Program-made: the position numbers and the translations under genes | Notes under the pieces: generated by a model | The model's input: the letters and a program-made list of their open reading frames with translations, nothing else | Databases searched by the model: none | Told to the model about the DNA's origin: nothing | NCBI GenBank assembly: GCA_963788215.1 | Contig: CAWBFX010000005.1 | Span: forward strand, 1-64,000 | DNA: 64,000 nt | Reading direction: 5' to 3' | Origin: AC-32 sp963788215 | GTDB taxonomy: Bacteria > Actinomycetota > Thermoleophilia > Gaiellales > Gaiellaceae | Shown: one piece after another, positions 18,520 to 27,863 of the stretch | How positions within the stretch are numbered: position 1 is the first letter of the stretch | How the letters are laid out: each line of letters begins with the position of its first letter

Positions 18520-19761
18520 CTAACGGAGCCTGCTGAAGCGCCGCGGGAGGATGACGGTCGCGACCATCAGCCCGTAGGCGATCGACATCGCGGTCACGAA
18601 GGTGTTGAACCCGGCGTCGATCCCGCTGACCGTCTCCCCCGTCAGGAGCTTCAGCAGGCTGCTGAAACCCGAGCTGCCGGGCACGAGGATGAGCACGCCG
18701 GGGACGATGAAGACCAGCGGCGAGCGGCGCACCAACGCGCCCGCGAGGCCGCCCGCGACCCCGATCGCGACCGCCGCGACGAACACTCCGGCGGGTGCGC
18801 CGAAGACCGCCCTGCCGGCCGCGTTCGTGAGGATCGCGAGCACCGTCGCCGCGCACATCACCGGCGCGGCTCTCGTCTGAGCTCTGAGCGTCACAGTGAA
18901 GGCGAGGCCGGCTGCGATCGCCGCCAGCACGTGTGTGCCGCTGAAGGCAGTGTGCGGCGCAGGCTGCGGCGAGGCTCCGAACCAGCTCACCGCCACGGAG
19001 CGTCCGACGCCGACTCCGAAGACGAGGCCGAGGAGCTGCACGAGAGCCTTCGCCGTGTTCGCGACTCCCGACTGGAGGTGCTCCGTCGCCACCTCGCGCA
19101 TGCCGATGGTGAGCGCCATCCCGGGCAGAAACGTGACGAGGGCGGCGAGGGTGACGATGTCGGGTGACGAGTTCAGGCCGAGCTGGACCAGGCAGGCGGC
19201 CGAGAAGCTGGCGGCGATCCCGGCCAGCGGCGAGACCATCGGCTCCGTGCGGGCGCCCCGGCTCGCGGGCAGCGCGATGCCGCCGACGACGAAGCCGACG
19301 ACCGCGCCCGCCGCGAGCTCACGCCAGCCGCCGCCCAGGACCGGCGTCACGGCCGCGCCGGCGAGCGCGTAGGCGGCGATGCGCACGAACCACGGTCGCG
19401 CCAGAGGGTGGGCCTCGATCTCCGACAGCCGAGCGCGAGCCGCGGCAATGTCGGTCTTCCCGTCGAGGATGTCCTGGACGAGATCGTCGAGCCGCGCGAT
19501 CGCATCGAGGTCGACCGCCTTCGGGCTGACCCGAAGCGAGAACGAGCGCTGCTCCGCGAGCGACCCGAACGACACCTCGACGAGGGTCGGCGTCGCGGAG
19601 ATCTGTGCGCCGGGCAGCTCGAAGTGGCCGGCCAGCGAGAGGAAACGCTCCTCGAGGTCGGCGGTCGGATAGCCGGCCTCGTGCGCGTGCTGCGTGAAGG
19701 TCAGTAGGAACTCGGCCGCCGAGCTCTCCGCCGGCTCAGGCCCCGCGGGGTACGCGGTCAT
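18520..19761 (-). CDS. Threonine/serine exporter (ThrE) family protein
   Basis: A 413-residue protein. The soluble N-terminal part (residues 15-125: FLLTFTQHAHEAGYPTADLEERFL ... LDDLVQDILDGKTDIAAARARL) is the DUF1212 cytoplasmic domain. About ten membrane helices follow, including FLPGMALTIGMREVATEHLQSG and a C-terminal ThrE/YjjB-like half with VLILVPGSSGFSSLLKLLTG. ThrE of Corynebacterium exports L-Thr and L-Ser. The domain order matches single-chain ThrE. ATG 19761 is preceded by no strong SD. No partner gene adjacent. Confidence 0.88.
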   Translation of the reverse strand: MTAYPAGPEPAESSAAEFLLTFTQHAHEAGYPTADLEERFLSLAGHFELPGAQISATPTLVEVSFGSLAEQRSFSLRVSPKAVDLDAIARLDDLVQDILDGKTDIAAARARLSEIEAHPLARPWFVRIAAYALAGAAVTPVLGGGWRELAAGAVVGFVVGGIALPASRGARTEPMVSPLAGIAASFSAACLVQLGLNSSPDIVTLAALVTFLPGMALTIGMREVATEHLQSGVANTAKALVQLLGLVFGVGVGRSVAVSWFGASPQPAPHTAFSGTHVLAAIAAGLAFTVTLRAQTRAAPVMCAATVLAILTNAAGRAVFGAPAGVFVAAVAIGVAGGLAGALVRRSPLVFIVPGVLILVPGSSGFSSLLKLLTGETVSGIDAGFNTFVTAMSIAYGLMVATVILPRRFSRLR

Positions 19762-19902
19762 GCGTGGCCACGCTAAGGACGAGACCGCCCCCGGTCATCG
19801 CCCGATGCGGATGAGGCGGACGTTCATCCAGTTGGGATGAGGACGGGCGATTCGGCCCTGGTCGAGAATGGCGGCGCACTTTTCCGAGACCGGGAGGGCG
19901 AG

Positions 19903-21388
19903 ATGGTGGCGAAGACATCGGTTCTGGCGGGCGTGGAGCCGGCTGCGTTCTGGGAGCATTTCGAGCGGCTGACCACGATCGCCCGACCGTCCCGTCACGA
20001 GGAACCGGTGATCGAGTACGTGAGGTCCTGGGGCGAGGCGCACGGTTACCGAATCCGCCAGGACACGGCGCGCAACCTCGTCTTCGACGTCCCGGCGACC
20101 GAGGGGCGCGAGTCGGCGCCGACGGTCGTGCTGCAGGGGCACCTCGACATGGTCTGCGAGCGCCAGCCCGACAGTCCGAACGATCCGGCCGAGGGGCGGA
20201 TCGAGCTCGAGATCGACGGTGACTGGCTGACCGCGAACGGGACGACGCTCGGCGCGGACGACGGGGTCGCGATCGCCGCGATGATGGCGCTCGTCGACGA
20301 CGACTCGCTCCCTCACGGGCCGCTCCAGCTACTGATGACGGTCGCCGAGGAGGTCGGCCTCGAGGGCGCGAACGGGCTCGACGGCGCGCTGATCGATGGC
20401 TCGATCCTCATCAACCTCGACAGCGAGGAGGACGCGAGGCTCACCGTCGGCTGCGCCGGGAGCACCGACACGTGGATCCGGGTTGCCGCGAAGCGCGGGC
20501 CGGCTCGAGTCGGACGATATGGTCACGCTTGCCGTCACCGTCAGCGGAGGCCTCGGCGGGCACTCCGGCACCAACATCCAGCTCGGCCGCTCGAACGCCG
20601 TCAAGGTGCTCGGCCGCTCCCTGCGCGAGGCGTACGCCGCCGTCCCCTTCCGCCTCGTCTCGCTCGACGGCGGCAAGAGCCGGAACGCGATTCCGCGCGA
20701 CGCGCACGCGGTCGTCTCCGTGGATGCCGGTTCCGAGGACGGCCTACGCAAGGCGATCGAGTCAGCCGCCGCGACCATCGCGGACGCCTACGCCAAGACG
20801 GACGCGGGCATCTCGGTGACGGTCGATGCGACCGACGCGGCGAGCGACGCCTGGACGGAGGAGGCGACGGCCTCTCTGCTCGACGCGGTCGCGCTCGTCC
20901 CGACGGGACCGCTCGCGATGAGCCCGGACTTCGACGGACTCGTCGAGACGAGCACCTCGCTCGGCGAGGCCATCACCGAGGGCGACACGCTCATCCTCCA
21001 CAGCCTCTCGCGCTCCTCGAACGACTCGGCCATGCCCGATGTGATCGGGACGCTCGACGCCGCTGCCCGGCTGGCCGGAGGGAAACTCGAGGTGAAGCAC
21101 AACTACGGCGGCTGGCGCCCCGACCTCGAGTCACCGGCGCTCGCAGCGTCGAAGCGGGCGTACGAGCGGCTGTTCGGCGAGCCGCCGATCGTCACCGCGG
21201 TGCATGCCGGCCTGGAGACCGCGGTCATCGGCGACAAGGTCGAGGGGCTCGACATGATCTCGTTCGGCCCGCAGATCGAGTCGCCGCACTCGCCCGACGA
21301 GCGGGTGAGCATCCCGACCGTCGAGCGCTTCTGGCGGCTCGTGGTCGGCGTCGTCGATGAGCTCTCGAAGCCCGGCGGCGACGCCTGA
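19903..21388 (+). CDS. pepD: Aminoacyl-histidine dipeptidase (PepD, M20), frameshifted
   Basis: Reconstructed as about 495 residues of a cytosolic zinc dipeptidase. Metal-binding and catalytic motifs are in the first frame: GHLDMVCE, GTTLGADDGVAIAA, TVAEEVGLEGA (general base Glu) and INLDSEED. The second frame carries the lid domain (GGLGGHSGTNIQLGRSNAVKVLGR, GGKSRNAIPRDA) and the C-terminal HAGLETAVI and MISFGPQIESPHSPDERV. The frame changes by one base near 20505, in a GGGCCGGCTCGAGTCGG context, between two perfectly conserved halves. ATG 19903 with GGGAGGGCGAG is preferred; ATG 19837 is in frame upstream. It heads a four-gene overlapping unit and would release amino acids from peptides. 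Confidence 0.88.
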
Positions 21389-21993
21389 TGCGCACCCTTG
21401 TAATCGCCGGCGCCTGCATCCTCGGCGTGATCGTGATCATGGCCGCCACCGGCATTGCCGCCGGCAACGGCCGCGATCACAGCGGCGAGAAGGTCCGCGC
21501 CGGCAAGTGGGCCAACGACGTCTGCGGGACGGTCGGCGCCTGGGGGGGCCAGCTCAAGGACATCCGCGAGGATCTGCGCCACAACAACTGGGCGGCGCGG
21601 CGTAGCGACGGCTCCACCGGGGATTCACAGGAGCAGGTCGTGACGATCAACGGCGCCGTCGACCGCATGATCCGCGCGACTCAGGACACGCTGCAGGAAG
21701 GCCTGAAGCGCGCGGGCACCCCGGACACGAGCAATGGCGCGGGGGCCGCCGCGATCCTGCGCGACTGGGCAGACCAGACCGAGCACAACCTGCGGGTCGC
21801 GAAGGGCCACATCAAGCAAAAGCCGACGTCGGTGTCGGAGGCATTCGCATCCCTCATTCCGCCGGTCACGGCGCTCGCAACGTCTGCAGTCCAGGGGCGC
21901 GCGGCGTTCAAGAAGGCAGCGGCTCTCGATTCGGAGGTCGGTGCCGCGCTGACCAGCCGTAACTGCGGCCGCCTGCTGGGGAAGCAGCCGTGA
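21388..21993 (+). CDS. Secreted or membrane-anchored hypothetical protein, 201 aa
   Basis: I do not recognise the family. Residues 3-24 (TLVIAGACILGVIVIMAATGIA) form a signal anchor. The rest is helical and charged, with two Cys (C46 in NDVCGTVGAW and one near the end in RNCGRLLG) that could form a disulfide outside the cell. The spacing of helices and the NDVC motif recall small extracytoplasmic proteins of Actinobacteria of unknown role. Its ATG overlaps the pepD stop by 1 nt and its own stop overlaps the Dcu gene by 4 nt, so it belongs to the same transport/peptide unit. Confidence 0.75.
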   Translation: MRTLVIAGACILGVIVIMAATGIAAGNGRDHSGEKVRAGKWANDVCGTVGAWGGQLKDIREDLRHNNWAARRSDGSTGDSQEQVVTINGAVDRMIRATQDTLQEGLKRAGTPDTSNGAGAAAILRDWADQTEHNLRVAKGHIKQKPTSVSEAFASLIPPVTALATSAVQGRAAFKKAAALDSEVGAALTSRNCGRLLGKQP

Positions 21994-23570
21994 AGCGGAT
22001 CCTGACGATTACGATCGCGTGCCTGCTGCTGGCCGCGGCAGGGTTCCTCGCCGTCTCGACCTTCACCCCCCACAACTCCGGCGCGGCGGGGACCGGGACG
22101 ACCGCGACGACGGGCGTAACCGGCGCGACGGGCGCGACGGGCGCGACCGGTGGCGTGGGGGCAACGGGAACCACCGGCGCGCAGGGCGCAACCACTGCGG
22201 CGCCGCCGGCGGAGCCCGCCTCCACCACGACGAGCACGAGCGACTGGATCCTGATCGCGGTCGAGGGGCTGCTCGTGATCGGGTTCATCGCCCTCGGCGT
22301 CCGCTCGGGCGGAATCGGCCTCGGGCTCTGGGGCGGCGTCGGGACGCTGATCCTCGTCTTCGGCTTCGGCCTGGACCCCGGCGAGCCGCCGTTCGACGCG
22401 ATGCTGATCATCATCGCGGTGATCTCGGCTGCGGCCGCAATGGAGGCTGCGGGCGGCATCGACTACATGGTGATGATCGCGAGCAAAGCCTTGCGCGCGC
22501 GCCCGCAGTCGATCAACTTCGTCGCGCCGTACGTCTCGTACCTGCTGTGCATCCTCACCGGGACGAGCAACACCTTCTACTCGATCATCCCCGTCATCAA
22601 CGAGGTCTCGTTTGCGAACAAGATCAGGCCCGAGCGGCCGCTCGCCGGGTCGACGGTGGCCTCGGCGTTCGGGATCACGTCGAGCCCCGTTGCCGCCGCG
22701 ATGGCGACGATCCTGCCGCTCGTCGAGGTCTATCACTACAACCTCGTCGACGTCCTCCTGATCACGATCCCGGCGAGCATCGTCGGGATCTTCCTGATGT
22801 CCCTGGTCATGAGCCGCCACGGCGTGGATCTCGAGAAGGACGCCGAGTACCGGCGGCGGCTCGATGCGGGCCTCGTGAAGCAGCCGGCCGCCTCGAGCGA
22901 CATCCAGCTGATGCCCTACGCGAAGCGAAGCGTCGCGATCTTCCTCGGCGCGGTGCTCGTGATCTGCATCTTCGGCCTCTTCGAGGGCATCCGGCCGACG
23001 GTCGCCGCCGAGGAAGGCGGAGGCGTCGTTCCGCTGGCCGTGACCCCGATCATCCAGATGGTGATGCTGACGGCCGCCGCGCTGATCCTGGTCTTCGCCA
23101 AGGTCAAGGCGGCCGACATCCCGGGTATGTCGATCTTCCGCTCCGGGATGGTCGCCATGATCGCGCTCTTCGGGATCGCGTGGATGGCAGACACGTTCAT
23201 CGCGAGCAACGAGGACGCGATCGTCTCCGCGCTCGGCGACCTGGCCGGAAAGTGGCCGTTCATGATCGCCATCGCGATCTTCGCGGTCGCGGCGCTGACG
23301 ACCAGCCAGTCGGCCGCGACCAGGACCATGGTCCCGCTCGGCTTAGCGCTCGGGATCGGCGCCGGCTACATGATCGCCATGTGGACCGCGGTCGCGGGCG
23401 TGCTCTTCTTGCCGGCGAACGGAACGCAGATCGCGGCCGCCGAGGCTGACACGACGGGGACGACCACGCTCGGCAAACGAGTGATCGACCACTCCTTCCA
23501 GTTACCGCTGCAGGTGGCCTGGATCAGTACCGCCCTGGTCGGAATCGGCATCGCGGCGGTCTTCCACTAA
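21990..23570 (+). CDS. Dcu-type (C4-dicarboxylate) carrier with collagen-like N-terminal extension
   Basis: A 526-residue membrane protein. From residue 85 on it resembles DcuA/DcuB: GVRSGGIGLGLWGGVGTLIL, GEPPFDAMLIIIAVISAAAAMEAAGGIDYMV, APYVSYLLCILTGTSN, RPLAGSTVASAFGITSSPVAAAMA. Dcu carriers exchange or take up fumarate, succinate, malate or aspartate. The first 27 residues look like a signal peptide (ILTITIACLLLAAAGFLAV) and residues 28-82 are a Gly-x-Thr/Ala repeat (GVTGATGATGATGGVGATG) followed by a Pro/Ala/Thr stretch; ordinary Dcu proteins start directly with the first helix. GTG 21990 overlaps the previous stop. About 12 helices. The aspartate link with a peptidase in the same operon is suggestive. 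Confidence 0.82.
   Translation: MKRILTITIACLLLAAAGFLAVSTFTPHNSGAAGTGTTATTGVTGATGATGATGGVGATGTTGAQGATTAAPPAEPASTTTSTSDWILIAVEGLLVIGFIALGVRSGGIGLGLWGGVGTLILVFGFGLDPGEPPFDAMLIIIAVISAAAAMEAAGGIDYMVMIASKALRARPQSINFVAPYVSYLLCILTGTSNTFYSIIPVINEVSFANKIRPERPLAGSTVASAFGITSSPVAAAMATILPLVEVYHYNLVDVLLITIPASIVGIFLMSLVMSRHGVDLEKDAEYRRRLDAGLVKQPAASSDIQLMPYAKRSVAIFLGAVLVICIFGLFEGIRPTVAAEEGGGVVPLAVTPIIQMVMLTAAALILVFAKVKAADIPGMSIFRSGMVAMIALFGIAWMADTFIASNEDAIVSALGDLAGKWPFMIAIAIFAVAALTTSQSAATRTMVPLGLALGIGAGYMIAMWTAVAGVLFLPANGTQIAAAEADTTGTTTLGKRVIDHSFQLPLQVAWISTALVGIGIAAVFH
22105..22170 (+). repeat. Tandem 9-bp repeats encoding Gly-x-Thr
   Basis: GCGACGGGC units repeat about three times in perfect tandem at 22121-22148 with diverged copies on both sides, encoding GATGATGATGG. 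The tract could change length by slippage in steps of three residues without breaking frame. Confidence 0.7.
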
Positions 23571-25066
23571 TGGGTGCGATCGCGGCCGACGGCGTCGCCG
23601 ACCGCGCCGCCGGGCTGGGCGTGCTCGCGGCGGCTTCGATCTCCGCGCTCGTCGTGAACGCGAACACCTCGGCGGTCACGATCCTGCTGCCGACGATGAG
23701 CAAGGACGTCGGCGCGCCGGTGGCGCAGCTGCAATGGGCGGTCACGGGCTACATGCTCGTCGGGGCCGCCGTGATCGTCACCTCGGGCGCGCTCGGCGAC
23801 GTTCTCGGCCGCCGGCGGGTCTTTCTCGCGGGCCTGGGGCTGTTCATCGCCTCGTGCGTGCTGATCGCGCTCTCCGACAGCGGAGGCGGAATCATCGCCG
23901 GGCGGATGATCCAGGGCGCCGCGGGCTCGACGATCCTCGCCTGCGGGATGAGCCTCCTCTCCGTGGCTGCGTCGGGGGCCGGCCAGATGAAGGCGATCAC
24001 GATCTGGGGCGCCGCCTCGGCTGCCGGAGCCGCGGCAGGCCCGCTGATCGGAGGCGTCCTGGTCGACCTCTCGGGGTGGCAGGGCCTGTTCTGGCTCGAT
24101 GCCGCGATCGCGGCCGCGTGCGTGCCGCTGACCCTGTTCAAGGTCGCCGAGTCACGCGACCCGAACCGCTCGAAATCGATCGACTTCCTGGGCACGTTCC
24201 TGATCGCCGTGATCCTCGTGCCCCTGGTGCTCGCACTGAGCGAGGGCGCGGACTGGGGCTGGACGTCCGTCAAGACGATCGGCTGCCTCGTCGTCACCGT
24301 CGTAGGCGCCGTGCTGTTCGTCGTCGTCGAGGGACGCGTGAAAGCGCCGCTCGTCGACCTGAAGCTGCTCCGGAACCAGATCCTCGTCGGAGCCACCCTC
24401 ACGATCCTGATCGTCGCGGGGACGATCAACGCGCTCATGTACGTCCTCAGCCTCTACTTCCAGAATCCGAGCGCCTTCGGCATGAGCGCGCTCGAGACCG
24501 GCTTCGCGACCCTGCCCGCCGCCGCGGCGATGATCCTCGTGACCCCGCTGATCACGCCGATCGCGGTCAAGATCGGCACCCGCCTTGCGATCGTCGCCGG
24601 CTTCGGGCTCTCGGCAATCGGCTTCGGAGTCCTCGCGTTCGTCCACGCGTCCTGGTCGTACGCGGCCTTCATCGCCCCGCTGGCCGTGATCGCGGCCGGG
24701 CTCGGCCTCTCGAACGGGCCCGCTTCGTCGGCCTCGACCTCCGCCGTCCCGGCGGACCAGGTCGGCCAGGCCTCTGGCATCTCGAACATGGCCCGCTACA
24801 TCGGCGGCTCGCTGTTCGTCGCCGCCATCGCCACGGTCTACAACTCGGTGACGGTGGATCAGCAGAAGAGCGGAGCGTCCTCCGCGGACGCCCTCGCTGC
24901 CGCCCTCTCACGGTCGTGTCTCGTGATGGCGATCCTCGCCGCGCTGGGGATAGCGGTCGCCCTGCTGATGGCGCGCCACCACCAGCGGCGGCCGAAGGCA
25001 GTCGATCTCGCCGCGGCCGCCGCTGCCACGGCGCACACGATTCCGACCCAGCCGCAGGGCGCCTGA
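23570..25066 (+). CDS. MFS transporter, DHA2 family (14-TM)
   Basis: A 498-residue exporter-type MFS protein with 13-14 helices. Motif A is GDVLGRRRVF, and motif C in helix 5 is AGAAAGPLIGGVLVDLSGWQ, typical of EmrB/QacA drug:H+ antiporters. VNANTSAVTILLPTMSKDVG in helix 1 is the standard DHA2 opening. Its ATG overlaps the TAA of the Dcu gene by 1 nt, so it is the last cistron of the PepD unit. Joint export or import of peptide or dicarboxylate products is conceivable, but no substrate can be assigned. Confidence 0.88.
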   Translation: MGAIAADGVADRAAGLGVLAAASISALVVNANTSAVTILLPTMSKDVGAPVAQLQWAVTGYMLVGAAVIVTSGALGDVLGRRRVFLAGLGLFIASCVLIALSDSGGGIIAGRMIQGAAGSTILACGMSLLSVAASGAGQMKAITIWGAASAAGAAAGPLIGGVLVDLSGWQGLFWLDAAIAAACVPLTLFKVAESRDPNRSKSIDFLGTFLIAVILVPLVLALSEGADWGWTSVKTIGCLVVTVVGAVLFVVVEGRVKAPLVDLKLLRNQILVGATLTILIVAGTINALMYVLSLYFQNPSAFGMSALETGFATLPAAAAMILVTPLITPIAVKIGTRLAIVAGFGLSAIGFGVLAFVHASWSYAAFIAPLAVIAAGLGLSNGPASSASTSAVPADQVGQASGISNMARYIGGSLFVAAIATVYNSVTVDQQKSGASSADALAAALSRSCLVMAILAALGIAVALLMARHHQRRPKAVDLAAAAAATAHTIPTQPQGA

Positions 25067-25150
25067 TCTTGTTCGCGCGATGAGCGCGAGGCGAGCGGTC
25101 CTTCGTACTAGGATCCGCGGCGAGGGACAGGAGTCTACGAAGGAGGGTTC

Positions 25151-26101
25151 ATGAAGCGTTTCGCGAGGCCGCGGCGTGCGCTGTGGCTGGCAATCGGGCT
25201 CGTCATCGCCGCGCTGGCGGCGGCCGCGGCGATCGCCGCGAGTGGGAATCACCCGGCGGACCTGACGTTCACGCCGCAGTCCGAGACACAGTTCACGAAC
25301 ATCGACGTCGCCCGGGCGTGGGCCAAGAACTACTACGGCGCACCTGGCGCCGCTACAGGTCCCAACGGCGCCTGGAATGCGCCGCTGAACCTGGGAAGCA
25401 ACTACGCGGCCGAGGCGCAGTCCGTCGCCGACCAGGCCGACAACTGGCTCAGCGCGCGCAGGCACGTGGCGAACAGGGCGCTCGTGCTCGACGTCGACGA
25501 CACCACGCTGACCACCTGGAACTACGAGCTCTACAGCAACTGGGACTTCAACCCGGCCACCAACGCGATCTTCGTCGGACTGACGAACGGGTCGTGGACG
25601 GGGAACATGTTCCCGGCGACGCCCGGGATGGTCGCTCTGGCCAACCACGCGCACGCCCTGGGGTATTCGATCTTCTGGATCACGGGGCGCGGCGACTCCC
25701 AGCACCAGGCGACGGTCGCCAACCTGCAGGACGACGCTGCGGCCGGGCTGCCGCCCATCGACCAGGTGACGCTCAACGGGAAGACCATCCCTGAGGCCGA
25801 CGCCGGCTATGTGCCGCCGACGCCGATCGACACGGGTCACGGTGGGTTCAGCGACGGCCTGTTCACCAAGCCGCCGGTGGGTCAGTACCCGGCCTACCTG
25901 AACCAGCCACAGTTCTGCGCTTCGGCCATCGCGGCCGGCGCGTCGTGCGCGACGATTCCGTACAAGTCCGGCACGCGCGCGTACATCGAGTCGCAGGGCT
26001 ACAACATCGTCGCCGACATCGGCGACCAGTTCAGCGACCTTCTGGGCGGCTTCGCGGACAAGACGTTCAAGATGCCGAACCCGAACTACTACCTCCCGTA
26101 A
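25151..26101 (+). CDS. HAD superfamily acid phosphatase (class B/III type), secreted
   Basis: A 316-residue protein with an N-terminal membrane anchor or signal (residues 10-30) and a HAD domain. The catalytic motif is LVLDVDDTTLTTWNYE near residue 115 (DxDDT in place of the usual DxDET), followed by FWITGRGD for motif II and GDQFSDLLGG for the acidic motif. This matches the Acid_phosphat_B family, whose members dephosphorylate nucleotides or sugars outside the cell. ATG 25151 has an excellent SD (AAGGAGGG, 25140-25147). A strong hairpin 20 nt past the stop ends the transcript, so the gene is monocistronic. Confidence 0.88.
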   Translation: MKRFARPRRALWLAIGLVIAALAAAAAIAASGNHPADLTFTPQSETQFTNIDVARAWAKNYYGAPGAATGPNGAWNAPLNLGSNYAAEAQSVADQADNWLSARRHVANRALVLDVDDTTLTTWNYELYSNWDFNPATNAIFVGLTNGSWTGNMFPATPGMVALANHAHALGYSIFWITGRGDSQHQATVANLQDDAAAGLPPIDQVTLNGKTIPEADAGYVPPTPIDTGHGGFSDGLFTKPPVGQYPAYLNQPQFCASAIAAGASCATIPYKSGTRAYIESQGYNIVADIGDQFSDLLGGFADKTFKMPNPNYYLP

Positions 26102-26120
26102 AAACGGAGGAGACGCCTTT

Positions 26121-26150
26121 CGCCGCTCCCCTCACCCGAGGGGAGCGGCG
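26121..26150 (+). terminator. Perfect 13-bp terminator hairpin
   Basis: CGCCGCTCCCCTC (26121-26133), loop ACCC, GAGGGGAGCGGCG (26138-26150). The stem is perfect and very GC-rich, placed after the acid phosphatase gene. No T run follows, as is common in high-GC Actinobacteria. Confidence 0.75.
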
Positions 26151-26161
26151 ATAGTGCTGCC

Positions 26162-27013
26162 GTGAACCTCGGCGCATACGGGCAGATCACGAGCGTCGTC
26201 GTCTCGGAACGCGGCGAGATCGCGTTCGAGGAATATGCCGAGGGCGACGCGGAGACGCTGCGCAACACGCGCTCGTGCACGAAGACGGTCGCGGGGATGC
26301 TGCTCGGGATCGCGATCGAGCGCGGGATCGTCGACGACGTCGACGCGCGGCTCGAGGACCTGCTCGGCGAGCCCGCGCCGCCCGTCGTCTTGCGCGATCT
26401 CCTGACGATGAGCTCGTGCCTCGACTGCGACGACTGGCACGACGCGTCGCCTGGAAACGAGGAGCTGATGTATCCGCAGGAGGACTGGCTCGGCTTCGCG
26501 CTCGGCCTGCCGCTGCGCGAGACGACCGGCTTCAGCTACTGCACCGCCGGCGTCGTCGCCCTCGGGATCGCGCTCGAGCGGGCGCTCGGCGAGCCGCTTT
26601 CCGACTTCGCCCGACGCGAGCTCTTCGATCCGCTCGGCATCGAGCGCGCCGAGTGGCAGCGCACGCCGCGAGGCGAGACCTCGACCGCGGGCGGTCTCGA
26701 GCTCACGAGCCGGTCCCTGCTCCGCCTCGGCGAGCTCTACCTGAGGGAAGGCGAGGGCCTCGTCCCCCGCGAGTGGGCGGCCGAGTCGATCCGGGCGCAT
26801 GCGCGCATCGACGAGGAGACGGAGTACGGCTACCTGTGGTGGCTGAAGGAGTACGCGGGCGAGCGCACCTTCTTCATGACGGGCATGGGCGGGAACCGCG
26901 TGCACGTGTTCCCGGGCCGCGAGCTCGTCGCGGTGATCACGACGACGAACTTCGGCCGCCGCGACGCGCACGCGCTGAGCGACCGCCTGCTCGTCGACGA
27001 GATCCTGCGCTAG
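26162..27013 (+). CDS. Serine hydrolase, beta-lactamase/penicillin-binding type (class C fold)
   Basis: A 283-residue cytosolic-looking serine hydrolase. The SxxK motif is SCTK (RNTRSCTKTVAGMLLG), YCTAG lies at the position of the YxN/YxS motif, and the C-terminal GGNRVHVFP stretch supplies the last strand. The family contains esterases, D-aminopeptidases and beta-lactamase-like proteins. There is no signal peptide. GTG 26162 sits 11 nt after the hairpin and lacks a clear SD. It overlaps the convergent SRPBCC gene by the four bases CTAG. Confidence 0.8.
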   Translation: MNLGAYGQITSVVVSERGEIAFEEYAEGDAETLRNTRSCTKTVAGMLLGIAIERGIVDDVDARLEDLLGEPAPPVVLRDLLTMSSCLDCDDWHDASPGNEELMYPQEDWLGFALGLPLRETTGFSYCTAGVVALGIALERALGEPLSDFARRELFDPLGIERAEWQRTPRGETSTAGGLELTSRSLLRLGELYLREGEGLVPREWAAESIRAHARIDEETEYGYLWWLKEYAGERTFFMTGMGGNRVHVFPGRELVAVITTTNFGRRDAHALSDRLLVDEILR

Positions 27014-27438
27014 CCCCTCAGTTTCTCGAGAAGTGCGTCGACCCGCGCAAAGCCGGTCTTCGCGCCCGCCTCGACCCCGTACTGCATCGTCGTGTCGCGC
27101 TGCTCGGTGGTCTCGAAGCGCATCGTCTGCGTCAGCTTCGTCTGCTCGCCGAGATCCTCGAACTCGAGGGTCTGCAGGTGGTTCTGGAACGTCTGCACGA
27201 GCCGCGCCGGCGGCTCGACCTCGCGGAACTCGCCCTCGACGAGCCCGAAGGCAGTGCGGAAGCGGTAGCTCCCTCCCGGGCGCACGTCCATCTCCTCGAC
27301 GACGGTGCCGTCGCCCCACCACTCCGGGATCAGCGCCGGATCGGTCCAGACGGAGTAGACGTGCGCCCGCGGCGCGTCGAAGACCCGCTCGACGCGGATC
27401 TCGCGCTCGTTCGGGGTGGTGACGGTGGTCTCGGCCAC
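27010..27438 (-). CDS. SRPBCC / AHSA1 domain protein
   Basis: A 142-residue Bet v1-like protein of the activator-of-Hsp90 (AHSA1) group: REIRVERVFDAPRAHVYSVWTDPALIPEWWG, GGSYRF, and a C-terminal helix VEAGAKTGFARVDALLEKL. Such small proteins in ArsR operons probably bind hydrophobic ligands; the function is not established. GTG 27438 begins 2 nt after the DUF1801 stop, so the gene is the third cistron of the ArsR-DUF1801-SRPBCC operon. Confidence 0.87.
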   Translation of the reverse strand: MAETTVTTPNEREIRVERVFDAPRAHVYSVWTDPALIPEWWGDGTVVEEMDVRPGGSYRFRTAFGLVEGEFREVEPPARLVQTFQNHLQTLEFEDLGEQTKLTQTMRFETTEQRDTTMQYGVEAGAKTGFARVDALLEKLRG

Positions 27439-27440
27439 CG

Positions 27441-27863
27441 TCAGCTCACGGCCTGCTTGACGAGCTTCGTGATCTTCGCCTCGTCGGCCTTGGTCAGCTT
27501 CGTCGTCAGCGCGTAGGCGACCGGCCACATCGAGCCGTCGTCGAGGCCGGCGTTGTCCTGGAAGCCGAGCATCGCGTAGCGCTCCTTGAACTTCGCCGCG
27601 TCGCGGAAGAACACGACGACCTTGCCGTTCTTGTCCGCGTACGCAGGCATCCCGTACCAGGTCTTCGGGGTGAGGTCGGGAGCGGTCTTCTTGACGATCG
27701 CGTGGATCCGCTTGCCGAGGGCGCGGTCGGCCGGGGTCATCTTCTTGAGCGCAGCCTGGATCGCTTCCTCGCCCTCCGCGGCCTCCTTCAGCTCCTTGGC
27801 CCGCGCCCGCATGGCGGCCTTTTCCTCGGCGCTGAATCCTTCCTTCTTCTTGGTCGGGCTCAT
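27441..27863 (-). CDS. DUF1801 (YdhG-like) protein
   Basis: A 140-residue protein. The N-terminal 45 residues are a Lys/Glu-rich helix (KKKEGFSAEEKAAMRARAKELKE), followed by the DUF1801 fold with TPKTWYGMPAYADKNGKVVVFFRDAAKFKERYAMLGF. DUF1801 is related to the iron-chaperone frataxin-like proteins, but its reaction is unproven. ATG 27863 overlaps the stop of the ArsR gene by 4 nt (ATGA), and the gene is followed by SRPBCC; this trio recurs in many Actinobacteria. Confidence 0.87.
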   Translation of the reverse strand: MSPTKKKEGFSAEEKAAMRARAKELKEAAEGEEAIQAALKKMTPADRALGKRIHAIVKKTAPDLTPKTWYGMPAYADKNGKVVVFFRDAAKFKERYAMLGFQDNAGLDDGSMWPVAYALTTKLTKADEAKITKLVKQAVS

